A stretch of DNA of 64,000 nt from Patiria miniata (Eukaryota; Echinodermata; Asteroidea; Valvatida; Asterinidae): assembly GCF_015706575.1 (NCBI RefSeq), contig NW_024037062.1, forward strand, positions 864,811 through 928,810. The letters are read 5' to 3'. Positions 1 to 13,200 of the stretch are shown in pieces (position 1 is the stretch's first letter; each line of letters opens with the position of its first letter). The translations under genes were made by a program, and so were the position numbers. The notes below the pieces were generated by a model. It saw only the letters and a program-made list of their open reading frames with translations, made no database searches and was not told the origin of the DNA.

Positions 1-482
1 TATTTTTGTTATTCCTTTTGAATGTTAAATCAATGAATTAACATAATTATCAAATTCATATTTAATGTTTGAAATATCATCAATATTAAATCGGTGTAAA
101 AGTGAAATTTTGGTGTGATGCGTAGTTGAACGGTGGTCCTCCGATCTGCCTAAACTGATTAGCAGTCGACTGAAACGATATTAAAACCAGAAGAGTGCTT
201 CTGCCTCTATTTACATAGAGTTGCATGGTGCTCGTTTGCTATAGAACACCTATAGAACACCTCGCACTAGGACAAGTCTATGTTCTTATCAATCGGGTCA
301 CGATCAAAAGTCCACTTCATGTCAACGTAACTGCGACGTAACTTCTCACGGATTTGGTCAAGGTTAGTTGCGTACTAGGCGATCGTCACTCCAGGTGTGT
401 CTTACTAATACACCTGACTTTCGCAAACTTCCAGTTTGTGCAACACGATCGGAGGTAAGAGTCTCCGTCCGCAGGTATCATA

Positions 483-1243
483 ATGGGTACTGACCATGAT
501 GACGTGAAACTGAGTACTATGGAGATGGAGGAAAGTGGAGGAAGCGACTCGTCATCGGAGAAATCGAGCTCGCGCGGGATCTACTGCCGCAGGAGTCAGA
601 TCGCAGCCTTCGTGGTCCTAGCGCTCTTGCTGATGGCAGCGGTGGGCCTGCTAGCGGGGCTCCTGCCGCAGTGTGAGGTACCATCGAAGGAACCTATCAA
701 TGCCACCCCGGATAAACCCGAGCCTACGATGATGAAAACCACGAAAATGCCGCAGGTGACTACCAAGAAGCCGCAAGTGACCACCGCCCAACAACCCCCA
801 ACCAAAGCGATGACCACTGAGCAACCAACCACGCCTGTCCCGTGTAATGATCCCTGGTGCCCTTTACGTCTCCCCTCTGCCGTCTATCCAGAACACTACA
901 AGTTGCTGCTCTACCCGAATCTAGACACCGCTAACTTCACCGGCACAGTGGACATCGACATCGTGGTGAATGAGACCATCAGGTTTCCACGGCTCCACAT
1001 CAAGGAAATGATCATCCTTTCGTCTGAGATCAGACCGGCCGTAGATTCAGGCTCCACGCCGGCACCACCTCTGGCGGTTACTGAGTCCTTTGAGTATGCC
1101 AAGAATCAGTTTTACGTGATGGAGATGGCGCAAGATCTGCAGCCAGGCAACTATGTTTGGAGCCTGGAGTTTCAGGGATATCTGCAACCAAACCGTGTCG
1201 GCTTCTACCTGAGCACGTACACAAATGACAAAGGCGAAAAAAG
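483..1243 (+). CDS. ANPEP: Alternative first exon 1a
   Basis: This exon encodes 253 residues plus two bases. The N-terminus [20 protein letters not shown] begins a Ser/Glu-rich cytoplasmic tail. A hydrophobic anchor ([20 protein letters not shown]) follows, then a Thr/Pro/Lys stalk that looks O-glycosylated, then the start of the M1 N-terminal domain ([20 protein letters not shown]). There is no cleavable signal peptide, so the protein is type II. The exon ends GAAAAAAG|GTAAGG, and its two leftover bases join exon 2 in phase to read [14 protein letters not shown], a typical M1 sequence. The start codon is the first ATG after the leader in a reasonable context. Confidence 0.85.
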
Positions 1244-4200
1244 GTAAGGATATACCGGGTTTACATTTTTATTTGTAAATGTGTTGCTTCTACAACCGTA
1301 TACCAAGAAATCCTTGACGCCAAGCATTACTGTCTTGCGGTCAGCAAGAACATCTACACGGAGTGAAAAATTCCAAAATATGCCAATTGTATCGACATCG
1401 CCGCTTCATCCAAAACTAAAACTACGTCCTAAATCTAACACTTTCAATTACTTCTGAGATGGAGGCTTACGCGACAATGACCACATTGTGTTTGCAGACT
1501 CAAATTTTTGCGTTTCGAATTAGATTTTTGTTTGTCCAGATAATATCCTCTGCTCGACAACTGAAGGACTTTAAGATCCTTTTTGATATGGTATACATCT
1601 GCAAGTAATATTGTACTGTCTTAGAAAAGCATCCACTAAAGCCACTACCATCACCGCACGAAACAAATTCCTTTTAACACCGAAAATTAGCGGGGGCTTT
1701 GCAGTTATTCAAGTGAAAGACTTTTTTCTTAACATTGAAACATGATAGAAGCGAAATATTGTTGACTCATCTCGATATCTTGTGTGAATAATTATGATGT
1801 ATCTTGTTCGTCGTTAGACAAAGATCAGATTAAATGCCTGGTCATTTTTGTAAGTTTACATAAAAGCAACCTACCACTCTTCTAGCGTGAATAAACAAAC
1901 ACAAAAACAAAACAAAAAATCATGTACAAAATCCTATGTGTGATGACGGGCGTAATGCCTGCATTATGGATTTATCTAAATTTTCCGAGATACTTATTTT
2001 TGTTATTCCTTTTGAATGTTAAATCAATGAATTAACATAATTATCAAATTCATATTTAATGTTTGAAATATCATCAATATTAAATCGGTGTAAAAGTGAA
2101 ATGTTGGTGTGATGCGTAGTTGAACGGTGGTCCTCCGATCTGCCTAAACTGATTAGCAGTCGACTGAAACGATATTAAAACCAGAAGAGTGCTTCTGCCT
2201 CTATTTACATAGCGTTGCATGGTGCTCGTTTGCTATAGAACACCTATAGAACACCTCGCACTAGGACAAGTCTATGTTCTTATCAATCGGGTCACGATCA
2301 AAAGTCCACTTCATGTCAACGTAACTGCGACGTAACTTCTCACGGATTTGGTCAAGGTTAGTTGCGTACTAGGCGATCGTCGCTCCAGGTGTGTCTTACT
2401 AATACACCTGACTTTCGCAAACTTCCAGTTTGTGCAACACGATCGGAGGTAAGAGTCTCCGTCCACAGGTATCATAATGGGTACTGACCATGATGACGTG
2501 AAACTGAGTACTATGGAGATGGAGGAAAGTGGAGGAAGCGACTCGTCATCGGAGAAATCGAGCTCGCGCGGGATCTACTGCCGCAGGAGTCAGATCGCAG
2601 CCTTCGTGGTCCTAGCGCTCTTGCTGATGGCAGCGGTGGGCCTGCTAGCGGGGCTCCTGCCGCAGTGTGAGGTACCATCGAAGGAACCTATCAATGCCAC
2701 CCCGGATAAACCCGAGCCTACGATGATGAAAACCACGAAAATGCCGCAGGTGACTACCAAGAAGCCGCAAGTGACCACCGCCCAACAACCCCCAACCAAA
2801 GCGATGACCACCGTCCAACCAACCACGCCTGTCCCGTGTAATGATCCCTGGTGCCCTCTACGTCTCCCCTCTGCCGTCTATCCAGAACACTACAAGTTGC
2901 TGCTCTACCCGAATCTAGACACCGCTAACTTCACCGGCACAGTGGACATCGACATCGTGGTGAATGAGACCATCAGGTTTCCACGGCTCCACATCAAGGA
3001 AATGATCATCCTTTCGTCTGAGATCAGACCGGCCGTAGATTCAGGCTCCACGCCGGCACCACCTCTGGCGGTTACTCGGTCCTTTGAGTATGCCAAGAAT
3101 CAGTTTTACGTGATGGAGATGGCGCAAGATCTGCAGCCAGGCAAATATGTTTGGAGCCTGGAGTTTCAGGGATATCTGCAACCAAACCGTGTCGGCTTCT
3201 ACCTGAGCACGTACACAAATGACAAAGGCGAAAAAAGGTAAGGATGTACCGGGCTTACATTTTTCTTTGTAAATGTGTTACTTCGTCAACCGTCTACCCA
3301 GAAATCCTTCACGCCAAGCATTACTGTCTTGCGGTCAGCAAGAACATCTACACGGAGTGAAAGATTCCAAAAGATGCCAATTGTATCGACATCGCCTCTT
3401 CATCCAAAACTAAAACTACGTCCTAAATCTAACACTTTCAATTACTTCTGAGATGGAGGCTTACGCGACAATGACCACATTGTGTTTGCAGACTCAAATT
3501 TTTGCGTTTCGAATTAGATTTTTGTTTGTCCAGATAATATCCTCTGCTCGACAACTGAAGGACTTTAAGATCTTTTTTGATATGGTACATCTGCAAGTAA
3601 AATTATACTGTCTTAGAAAAGCATCCACTTATTCCACATCGTCACGAAACAAATTCCTTTTAACACCGAAAATTAGCAGGGGCTTTGCAGTTTTTCAAGT
3701 GAAAGACTTTTTTTCCTTCACATTGAAACGTGATAGAAGCGAAATATTGTCGACTCATCTCGATAGCTTGTGTGAATAATTACGATGTACCTTGTTCGAC
3801 GTTAGACAAAGATCAGATTATAGGCATAGTCATTTTTGTAAGTTTATATAAAAGCCACCTATACCACCCTTCTAGCGTGAATAAACAAACACGCACTATA
3901 TCAACACACTTAAGTAAATCGAAGCTGTGATAACACCAAGTTCATAATTCACTACAAATTAGGCAAATAGTAAAGGTCAACAAAGTTTGATCAGACAACG
4001 CCTAGAGCATACTAGAAGCGTGTTGTCGTTCCAAATTATTCAAGTGCCTTGTAGATTCCTATTTGTTAACAGTTAACAGTATAGACTTGTGTATGTCTGC
4101 CGAGTGTCCGAATTCGACCATGCGACACCACTAACTGACCCCCTTTGCATTAAACTATCAAGAGAGTTGATCAGTCGTGGAGAATAATGACGACTTTACC

Positions 4201-7200
4201 CGTCTTGAAATACGCACTAAAGGTTGCAGGCCAGTAAATCGGTCCGAAATTGCCTACGCCAGCCAAATCACGATTTGCATGCCCTCACTCTTCAGTATTT
4301 GAGCATACTGTGGGCCATGAACTGGAGGGTTTGTAAAAAATACGGGTAGAAGCCGTGCATAGGACTGTGAGCTTGTAGTTCCGTTCAATTTGGATGAAAT
4401 TTGGGCCCTAAAAGCGCTCTATTTTGCAATGGAGTGTAGGCATCGTTTTTCAAAATGGCGATTGGCTTCAGGACTATTTTAAGGGTTGATCATCTTCGGA
4501 AGGAAATTTCTCCTAAAAGTCATCAGTTAACCCCCGTAAATTGAAAAAAAAAATTAAAGATGATGAAATAAGCTTTAATTTGATGTGTGTCTCGAACACC
4601 TTGGAGAGTTGTGAGTATTTTTCCCGAATTTCTGAAGTGGGAGCATTTATCATTGGGGTCAATGGAAGTTTATTTACTGGTCTGGAACAAAAGTCTTTTC
4701 TTGGTCCTGCTATAATAGTTGAATTATCAGAAGTGGAGCAAGCGGCTTGAGCGCAGTCCGGTCTGTTTGTACCAATCACCTCTTTCTGCGTCGGTACCGA
4801 AAGAATTCGACTTAAAAAATAAATAACATTTGGAGGGGAAAATTGTCATGAATGTCAGCGTCGTCCTCAAAAATGTAACATAAAAATGCATTGAACTAGA
4901 CTTTGAATCTTGCAAATCTGGTTTCGTCAACTTTGCAGTGACGCAATATACAACTCTCTTTTCAGGGGGCGGGGCGTGGCTTCGGCCTTCCAATTTCTTT
5001 CACCTCCGTCACACCTTTTTATTGACATCGAATCGATACATTTTTAGAAGAAGTTCTTTTCTCCGGGCTCTACACTGCAAAAACTGTAGTGTTAATTAAA
5101 CACCATTCGGTATCTATATAGGACAACACCAGTAAAATTTAACACCAGATGGTCCTATATAGATACCAATGGTGTAAATTTAACACTGCAGTTTTTGCAG
5201 TGCAGTGTGTGTATCCGTATACGCACCTGCAAAGTTTAATTCTTCAGTCATTAATTAGAGATGTGCAGACTGTGTGCAGCTCGAGTAATGTATGCTAAAT
5301 CAGCATTTTTTTTGGGGGGGGGGGTTTCATCTGGCACACTATGGGCAATGTACATTTCACATCAAAATATTAAGATGTATATAATGTGAGTTTGATGAAA
5401 TAACTACACAAACTTGTATCGGTGATTATATCCAGTGCGACAGTATTTTCGTCCGAGCCGCATATATCCCGTATACGCAAAAATTTTCTTTGAATCTCGG
5501 TAAAGTAATTGACCGTAATACGCATGCGTAAAACATATCACGTGAACGTATATAATGTCACCTGATTCAGAATAACTTTTTATACGGCGAGCAGTGCGTA
5601 CTGCGCTAAATTGATGGTCGGAATGCCCTTTTTCGGGCTCAAATCGTTGACGACTTTTACATTTTCCTTTTTTTCCCAAAAGTGAAATTTCTTCCAAAAA
5701 AATTGTATCAATGAAATCCTGTTGATCGATAAAATACAATTCACCCTTTTCTTCTCATTCAATGCTCTCAGGATTCAGGGGATCTTTTTTTAAAGGGAAA
5801 TAGTAAGTCCGAGAATCATTACCAACTGACGCATGCGCAATTGCGCATTATGGTCATTGACACTACACTCTTGGTTGCAGAGAAAGTAAATTGCATCCCG
5901 TAATACCCGCACTATTTGTACCGGTCCCTAATATGCACATAACGTAACAGCAATATAAAGGTCCCCGAAGGCCAACAATCAGCACAGCGCGTTCACTGGC
6001 ATCCCCAACATATGGTGAGTTAATTATAAAGTCAAGGTTATATGCAACGAATAGGTACAGGCAGGATCATGCCAACAACTCGCAAGGACCATGGGAGGCC
6101 GACGTAAACGGAGCGATTTGGTGAACTTCTTCATTCCTAGTGAAGATCCTTCGTCAGACAAAAGTCAGAACAGCCAGGAGGACTCACAGAAGAAAGGGAT
6201 CTTCTGGCGTAAGGGTCAGATTGCAGCGTTCGCTGTTCTGGTATTGTTACTGGCTGTAGCTGTGGGTCTGCTGACGGGTCTGTTGCCTGAGTGTGAGGCG
6301 GTGACGACACCCCGGGCACCTACCGCGACAACACCAGCTCCGTGTGTAGATCCCTGGTGCACCTTTCGCCTCCCCTCCGCCATCTATCCAGAACACTACA
6401 AGTTGCTGCTCTACCCGAATCTAGACACCGCTAACTTCACCGGCACAGTGGACATCGACATCGTGGTGAAGGAAACCATCAAGTATCCACGGCTCCACAT
6501 CAAGGAAATGATTATCCTTTCGTCTGAGATCAGACCGGCCGTAGATTCAGGCTCCACGCCGGCACCACCTCTGGCGGTTACTCGGTCCTTTGAGTATGTC
6601 CCGAATAAGTTTTACGTGATGGAAATGGCGCAAGATCTGCAGCCAGGCAACTATGTTTGGAGCCTGACGTTTCAGGGATATCTGCAACCAAACCGTGTTG
6701 GCTTCTACCTAAGCACGTACACAAATGACAAAGGCGAAAAAAGGTAAGGATGTAGCGGGCTAACATTTTCTTCTTCTTTTTTTTCTTAACAAAAAAACAT
6801 GTGTTGCCTCTACACCGGCTCTGGCGGTGGCTCGGTCCTTTGAGTATATCCCGAATCAGTTTGATGGAAATGGAGCAAGATCTGCGGCCAGGCAACTATG
6901 TTTGGAGTTTGGAGTTTCAAGGGTATCTGCTGTCAAACCGTGATGGGTTCTCCTTCACCACTTACACTGATGAGAATGGTCTGAAGAGGTATAAATGGCG
7001 GCTATAGCTCGAGGTGTAGGGCTGGTCGGGAGATTCCTCTGAAAACTTCGAGTTTTGAGAGGATTTCTACAGTAAGTTGTGTTCCCGCTCATGTATCTAT
7101 TTGATGATGCGCAGTTCAGTTACAAGAATGGAGTAGCTGGGGGCATGGGGACATGGGCCTTCAACTTGAAACTTGTTATCTCTTCTGAACCACCTTTCCC

Positions 7201-10200
7201 GCTAAGAAATTTGGGCCGGGGAAGGCAAAAATTCGCCTTGTATAGTAAAAAACAACAACATTGAGGCACTGTGCTCCCCCACAATAACAATTAGATCCCT
7301 AAGTTGCCCTTCAAATTCAACCGCAGCTGTACGCCTCGATGTTTTCAAAATAGCAAAAAATATAAGTCAGTTCAGCACATTAAAATGTTGACTTGTAGAC
7401 TTTCCACAACAATTCTTCTGTTAACGTTTTCCCTAATGGTGCCAGTGGTACATAGTTTTCTTTTTAAAAAAAACTTGAAGACAATTAAACCTTCATCCTA
7501 ACAAAATGTGCGCCATCGAGAAAATATACATTGTACAATCCATGTACCTCATAAATGAAAATTCCGGAGAGGGTGCATAATTATATTGGCAGATTGCAAA
7601 GATGATGGAGATTGTTTTTCCTTAATCTTTTCAAACCAGTGACGGATCTGCGGTATGGAGTTTACCCCCCCCCCCCTTCTTAGGCCGCAAAAAAAGAAAT
7701 TATGCAGACAACACAGCAAATGAATGCCTGCTACCCTCCCCCCCTTTTTTCTTGGCAGCTAACCCCTCCCCCTTGAGCGTGACCTGCATCCGCCCCTGCA
7801 TTCGCGTGGTTTTATGTTAGACGTGTGCCGGTATGTGCTTAGGCCTACGGGGTGCCGTGAAATAATTCAACTGAATTTTATGTTTGTGCCACCTGTGGAA
7901 AGATTACGCATTTTGCCCGTAATTTACGTGGCCCAAAGTTCTGTATGCATTCGCTCGTACCGTACCCCCGCCCTGCAAACAGGACGCTGGGAACTGCTGC
8001 TGAATAATTAAACTCTGATTGGGTAGATTTTGCGTGACCTGTGACCTGTAAGTCATCACGGCCACAGGTTCATTAATTTTGAACTTGTTCCCTTGAGGTT
8101 TGACTGTACACTGTACCAGTGGCGTCGCCAAGGGGGGGCCAGGGGGGGCACGTGCCCCCCCTGGAAAACCTAGTGCCCCCCCGAGTGCCCCCCCATCTGA
8201 GATTTGGGTTGGTAAAAAATATATATATATATTTTGTTATATTCAACTCCCATCATCTGAGTTGGTTAAATAGCAATTTCTGGAGATATCTTCAGATCGA
8301 ATTTAGCATCAAATGTGGCACCATTTTGCATCTAGCCCATCCTCCGTATGCAAAAATTTTCCAAAGGGGAGGGGGCACCCCCTCCCCTTAGACCCCTCCC
8401 CCCAGGACGGCGATCCGTATCCACCTAAGTGCCCCCCCCCCATCAAATGCTGGTGCCCCCCCTGTGCCCCCCCAGACTGAAAAGTCTGGTGACGCCACTG
8501 CACTGTACTATATAGGCTACACTGCAAACAAGCTCGATTTGATATCGAAAGCTGCAGGCCAACGAATGCGTGTTCACATTATTTTGACCTTTGACCCCAT
8601 AGCTGTAGGTCAGACGAAGAGGTCACCACGGATATTTTTTAATGATTGACGAAGGCCAACATGTTGACAGCGCTTCTTTTTCCTTTTCAGCTTCTTTTTT
8701 TCTTTAAATCGACATATTTTGACCTTTGGCAATTGGCAACTTCATTTCGGGATTTGTTGAGCAATTTCACCGCAACGAATGGATACAATTTTTCAGTTGG
8801 GTGAAATAACACGTTGGGTGTTGCCATTTCATGTCTCCTATATTGAACATAAATCTCAGTGCAATGAGAAATTTGAGTTTGATTTAAATCCAAGCAGGCT
8901 GGTAAATAAAGTGGACGGATCATTGCCAAAAAAAGGTTTCCACAAACATTGGAAATAATTCCTGCCCAACATTTTTTTTCTTCAGAAAATGAAATTTTTC
9001 AGAAAGTTGGGAACATTTCCTACCCAACTCATAGGCAAAGTATAAATGCCTGAAAATGGTTGAATATTTATACTAACCTTTCTACTCGACGTGAATCAGA
9101 GGCCACATGTGCACTCATTAACATGTGCGAATTAACACATCGTTTGAGCACTCCCTTTGTTCCATGAATGTTTTACATAATTTTTAATTAGGGCTCTCAG
9201 CGCATTTTCCCGCTTGCTAGATGTTTGGGGATTTTTTTTGGGGGGGGGGTGCGATTGGGCTGTGAGGTTATTCAATAATTGAATATTTAATATTCATATT
9301 TTGTCTTTGTTTGACTTTTCATTTCATGAAGGACATTATACATATGCCAACATAAATTATGTGGGCATCATTGATGAGACAACTTAGCCTCACGTGCTAG
9401 TCTTGTACAGCAAATCTGTAGTAGAGCCAACAGACGTGTTTGTGATAATCGAGAAACGGGCTTTACGACAGTAGTCTCTGATGAAGGCCATCGATGTCTT
9501 GTAATTGTAACAAAAAGTAATCATCGTGTGTTGATTTTTTTTTCATTTTTTTCCAACATGCTGTCTTGATTTAAATTATATTTAATTCTGTAGTAATTGA
9601 AATACCAAGTCATCAATATCTATTAGTGTCAGTTGATCAAGGGAAACTTTGCGGATTTAATTGTAAACATCTCTTTGAAAATCGTATTAAAAAAAATCAG
9701 CCCGCAAATTAATATATCCTTCACAAATGTAGAGTGCTATATGCCTTATATAATTAAAAGACATGTCTGATAACACTTTATTAGACAAATACAGACTCAA
9801 AACCAAACATTAACGGGGACACCCATGTTACCCTGAGACGCATCTACCATTTTGCACATAACCAATTCCAATATCAAACATAATTTTAAACAGTTTGAAT
9901 TGTAACAGAATGCAATCATCGTTAGTTGACATTTTAGTTAGGTTTTGTTCCAGTAAATACTTCATTTGAGTTATAGCCTATTTAATTATGTATAGTAATT
10001 GAAAACCAAGTCCTCAACAGATGTTTTAGAGCAGGTTGTCTTGATTCGAGTTATATTTAATTCTGAAATAATTAAACACCAATTCAGATGTTTTTAGAAC
10101 ATGCTTTCTTGATTTGAGTTATACCAAATTCTGAAACGCCAAGTCATCAACATAATGTTTGATTAACATGTTGTCGAGTCAGTGGCGTAGCCAGGAATTT

Positions 10201-13200
10201 TTCAGTGGCGGGGGGGGGGGGGGGGGGGGGGGGGGGCTGGGGGCGCTGGAACATTTCATGGGGGGCGTCATGCAGGGGCGTCAATCGCTTCTCAAAAGTG
10301 GGGGGCGGACATACCTTGATCAGAACTGATGCAAGCGCGAAGCACGAAGCCCTTACGGCGTGGGGTTCGGGGCCCGAAAAAAAATTGATTCTAGATGTTC
10401 TGTGGTGTGATCTGAAACAATTTCTTACCACTTTCCTCCATGCTTTAACTAATATTTTCTTAGCAAAAGATAATTATTTGAACATCGTTTTTGAGGTTGG
10501 AGTCATTGAATTAGCTATCGGTATTCTGAGCTATAGGCGTGGGGTTCGGGGCCCGCTTAAAATTGGATTCACGATGCTTTGTGGTGTGATCTGAGGAAAT
10601 TTCTTACCACTTTAACCAATAATTATCTTAGCACAAAAGATAATAATTTAAACATAATTTTCGAGGTTTTCTCAGCTAAAGGCTTAAGACAATTTTTTGA
10701 ACATCGTTTTTGAGGTTGGAGTCATTGAATCAGCTACCAGAATTCTGAGCTTTATGCGTGGGGTTCGGGGCCCGCTTAAGGGCCCCGAAAAATGTTGGAT
10801 TCTAAATGCTCTGTGGTGCTATCTGAGGCAATTTCTGACCACTTTAACCAATATTTGCTAAGCAAAAGATACATTGTAGTACATAATAGGGCCCTATAAA
10901 TGAGACACGAGTTCAAAAATCTGGGAGGGGGGGGACATTTGATATTGTGTCCCCCACCCTTCAAAAAGTGGGGGGGGGGGACATGTCGCCTGTCCCCCCA
11001 GGATTGACGCCCATGGCGTCATGTAGATCAATGATAATTTTTTTAGAAACTCAAAATCTCAGTGGGGGGCGACTGGGGGGGGGGGGCGACAAGGTTTCAT
11101 GGGGGGGGGGGGCGGTCGCCCCCCCCCCCACGCCCCCGGTGGCTACGCCACTGTGTCGAGTTATATTTAACTCTGAAATAATTGAACACTAAGTCACCAA
11201 CGTATTGTCAGTTGATCAAGGGAAACTTTGCAGATTTAATTCTAATCATCTCTTTGTAAATCGTATTTTAAAAGATAATTATTTTAAAGAAAATCATGTA
11301 GCGTGATCAACTCCCCTTTAAATGCTTTAAATGGTTTTGCTTCAAACATTTAAGTTTAAAAGTGTTCAAAGGTTTGCTGTTTGATGATGATGTTTGTAAT
11401 AAAACATTGTTTAAAAAATCTTTAAAGGTTATCCCTAATTTATGCATTACGCAAACACCAACCATTGGTCGACAAAATTGCCCTAAGCAAATCTATATAG
11501 TTCGGTACTCAACATATGACTCTTCTTAGCAGAGTTGTAACGACTGGAGTCAATGACTCGACTCGAGTCCGACTCGAGTCACATTTGTTTAGGGGGAAAG
11601 CCGGTTTCTGGTTCGGACCAAACCATCGGGAGGTAATGGTGGTATTTCCTCTTTTCTTGAAACTCGACAGCATACTAGGCGCAAGAATGGTTTCATATAC
11701 CTACCATCAAGTAGCGGATATTTCAGTTTATTTTTGCACTGAGTTTCGTTTTTGAATGTTTGCAAATTGTGTGTATACATGTAGACCTACATTACCTTAA
11801 ACAAAGTTTACCAAAAAAAGATCGGCAAACAAGCATCAGATCTTTGCAATAACCAAGAGGCAAATACTTGAACAAAGTTAGTTACCACAAATACGGAACT
11901 GTTTGTTGCCCCAAGTACAAATCATGCACAGTGTGTTTAACAACTCGGACGTACAAAGAAAACCAAGCCTTAATACTGAAGTACTCTCAAGCAATGCCAT
12001 TCATTTCGAACTTTGGACCGACGAGTTTTGGAATGAACTTTGTGTTTTTTCTCTTTCATCAAAAGTGGTACCAAGCACGGCAATGCCACAATATAAACAG
12101 TGGTGAAATAATCTGTATGTATTCAGTACAAATCAGATAGGGACGTACAAATAATTGCCGATTGCATAGCGTTATCGTCGTAATTTCTGGCCTTGTCGAC
12201 TCTACTGCACAGTCATCAGATTAATTGATGATTGTGTAAAAATCTCGCTCAGTGTAAGGTTTATATGTTTCACCTCTTGAGTATATTGAATAGGGCACCA
12301 TGGAACACGGTGAACTCGACACGCCCTAGGCGAGGTTCATCCTTCTTCGATTTAATTTACTGACTAAAATCAAGCCAGAAGTTTTCATTTAAACAGGAAC
12401 GGAAAAGAAAACCGAAATTGGAAAAACCGAGGTCGGGCCTTCCCCTCCCCTCCCCCCCCCCCCCATTATGTATCAATTATTTTTCAAAATCGCCTCTCAA
12501 GATCAATAGCGCCCTCAAGTGGTTGGTGGTTTCCCCGGCCATTTTAATGTCGTCTGCGCTGCATGCAGTTGGTTTGATTACTTCAGCTTTATCGATTTTT
12601 AAAGGCCACCAAAATTGTTCTTGTTATTGTCTGAACTTTATTATATAGTAAACAGTATTTCAGTGTGAACATGTTCATAGAGATGATGCGACAGGGTAAG
12701 GAATCACCTATTTTCTGTGCATTTGTTGTAGTTTTTGTGCAGCCACCATTTGAACGAAAAATTTTTTCGGGAGACATCCCCAAGTCAAAAGTCAAATCGA
12801 CCATCCTTGGCGATCGTGTAGGGCCCGGTTCCTGTAGGGAACAAAATCCACTTTAAAATTATTAGACCGACCAAACTAATTGGCGACATTCTCAATAAAC
12901 AGGTATGTAATAGATAGAGGGCAGGGTTGTGATTTTTTGAGGGAAATTTGGGGGTAATATGACGATGACAGCGCGGCGACAACTTAACACGCAACCCCAA
13001 AAAAGATGGCGATCACCGCGCGATGTACCCGTGAGTACGCACGGCACGATGAATCACGCAAGGCACAAACCGCGCAGGAAAATCATGATTTATACCCAAA
13101 AAAATTGCAAAACTGATGTCATTAGAATTGAGAAAAGTCTGCTTTTCATTGCATTGTAAAGGTGATTTTTGAGCAATAAAAAAACATTTTTGACTCTTAT

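Larger units (their letters stand above)
1..3900 (+). repeat. 1994-bp tandem duplication carrying exons 1a and 1b
   Basis: Positions 1 to about 1905 match 1995 to about 3895: leader, exon and intron start are all duplicated. The first copy begins at the window edge, so the left limit is unknown. About 90 bases at 1906-1994 are specific to the junction. The exons are almost identical, whereas the following intron halves carry visibly more substitutions and small indels. Confidence 0.9.
3238..6090 (+). other. Interval between exons 1b and 1c
   Basis: Apart from the end of the tandem duplication and the palindromic MITE at 5073-5202, this holds AT-rich unique-looking DNA. Several short open frames (for example 4513-4993) show no recognisable domain and no splice support. 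The last few hundred bases should contain the exon 1c promoter. Confidence 0.5.

Noticed and set aside
596-1102. Minus-strand frames opposite exon 1a (and the same opposite 1b)
   Set aside because: Shadows of the coding strand with no recognisable protein.
483-3241. Two separate short genes of 254 codons each
   Set aside because: The frames run only a few bases past good splice donors, lack the catalytic domain, and share phase with exon 2.
3453-3930. Frames of 108 and 66 codons after exon 1b
   Set aside because: In the intron half of the tandem duplication; the corresponding frame is interrupted in the first copy.
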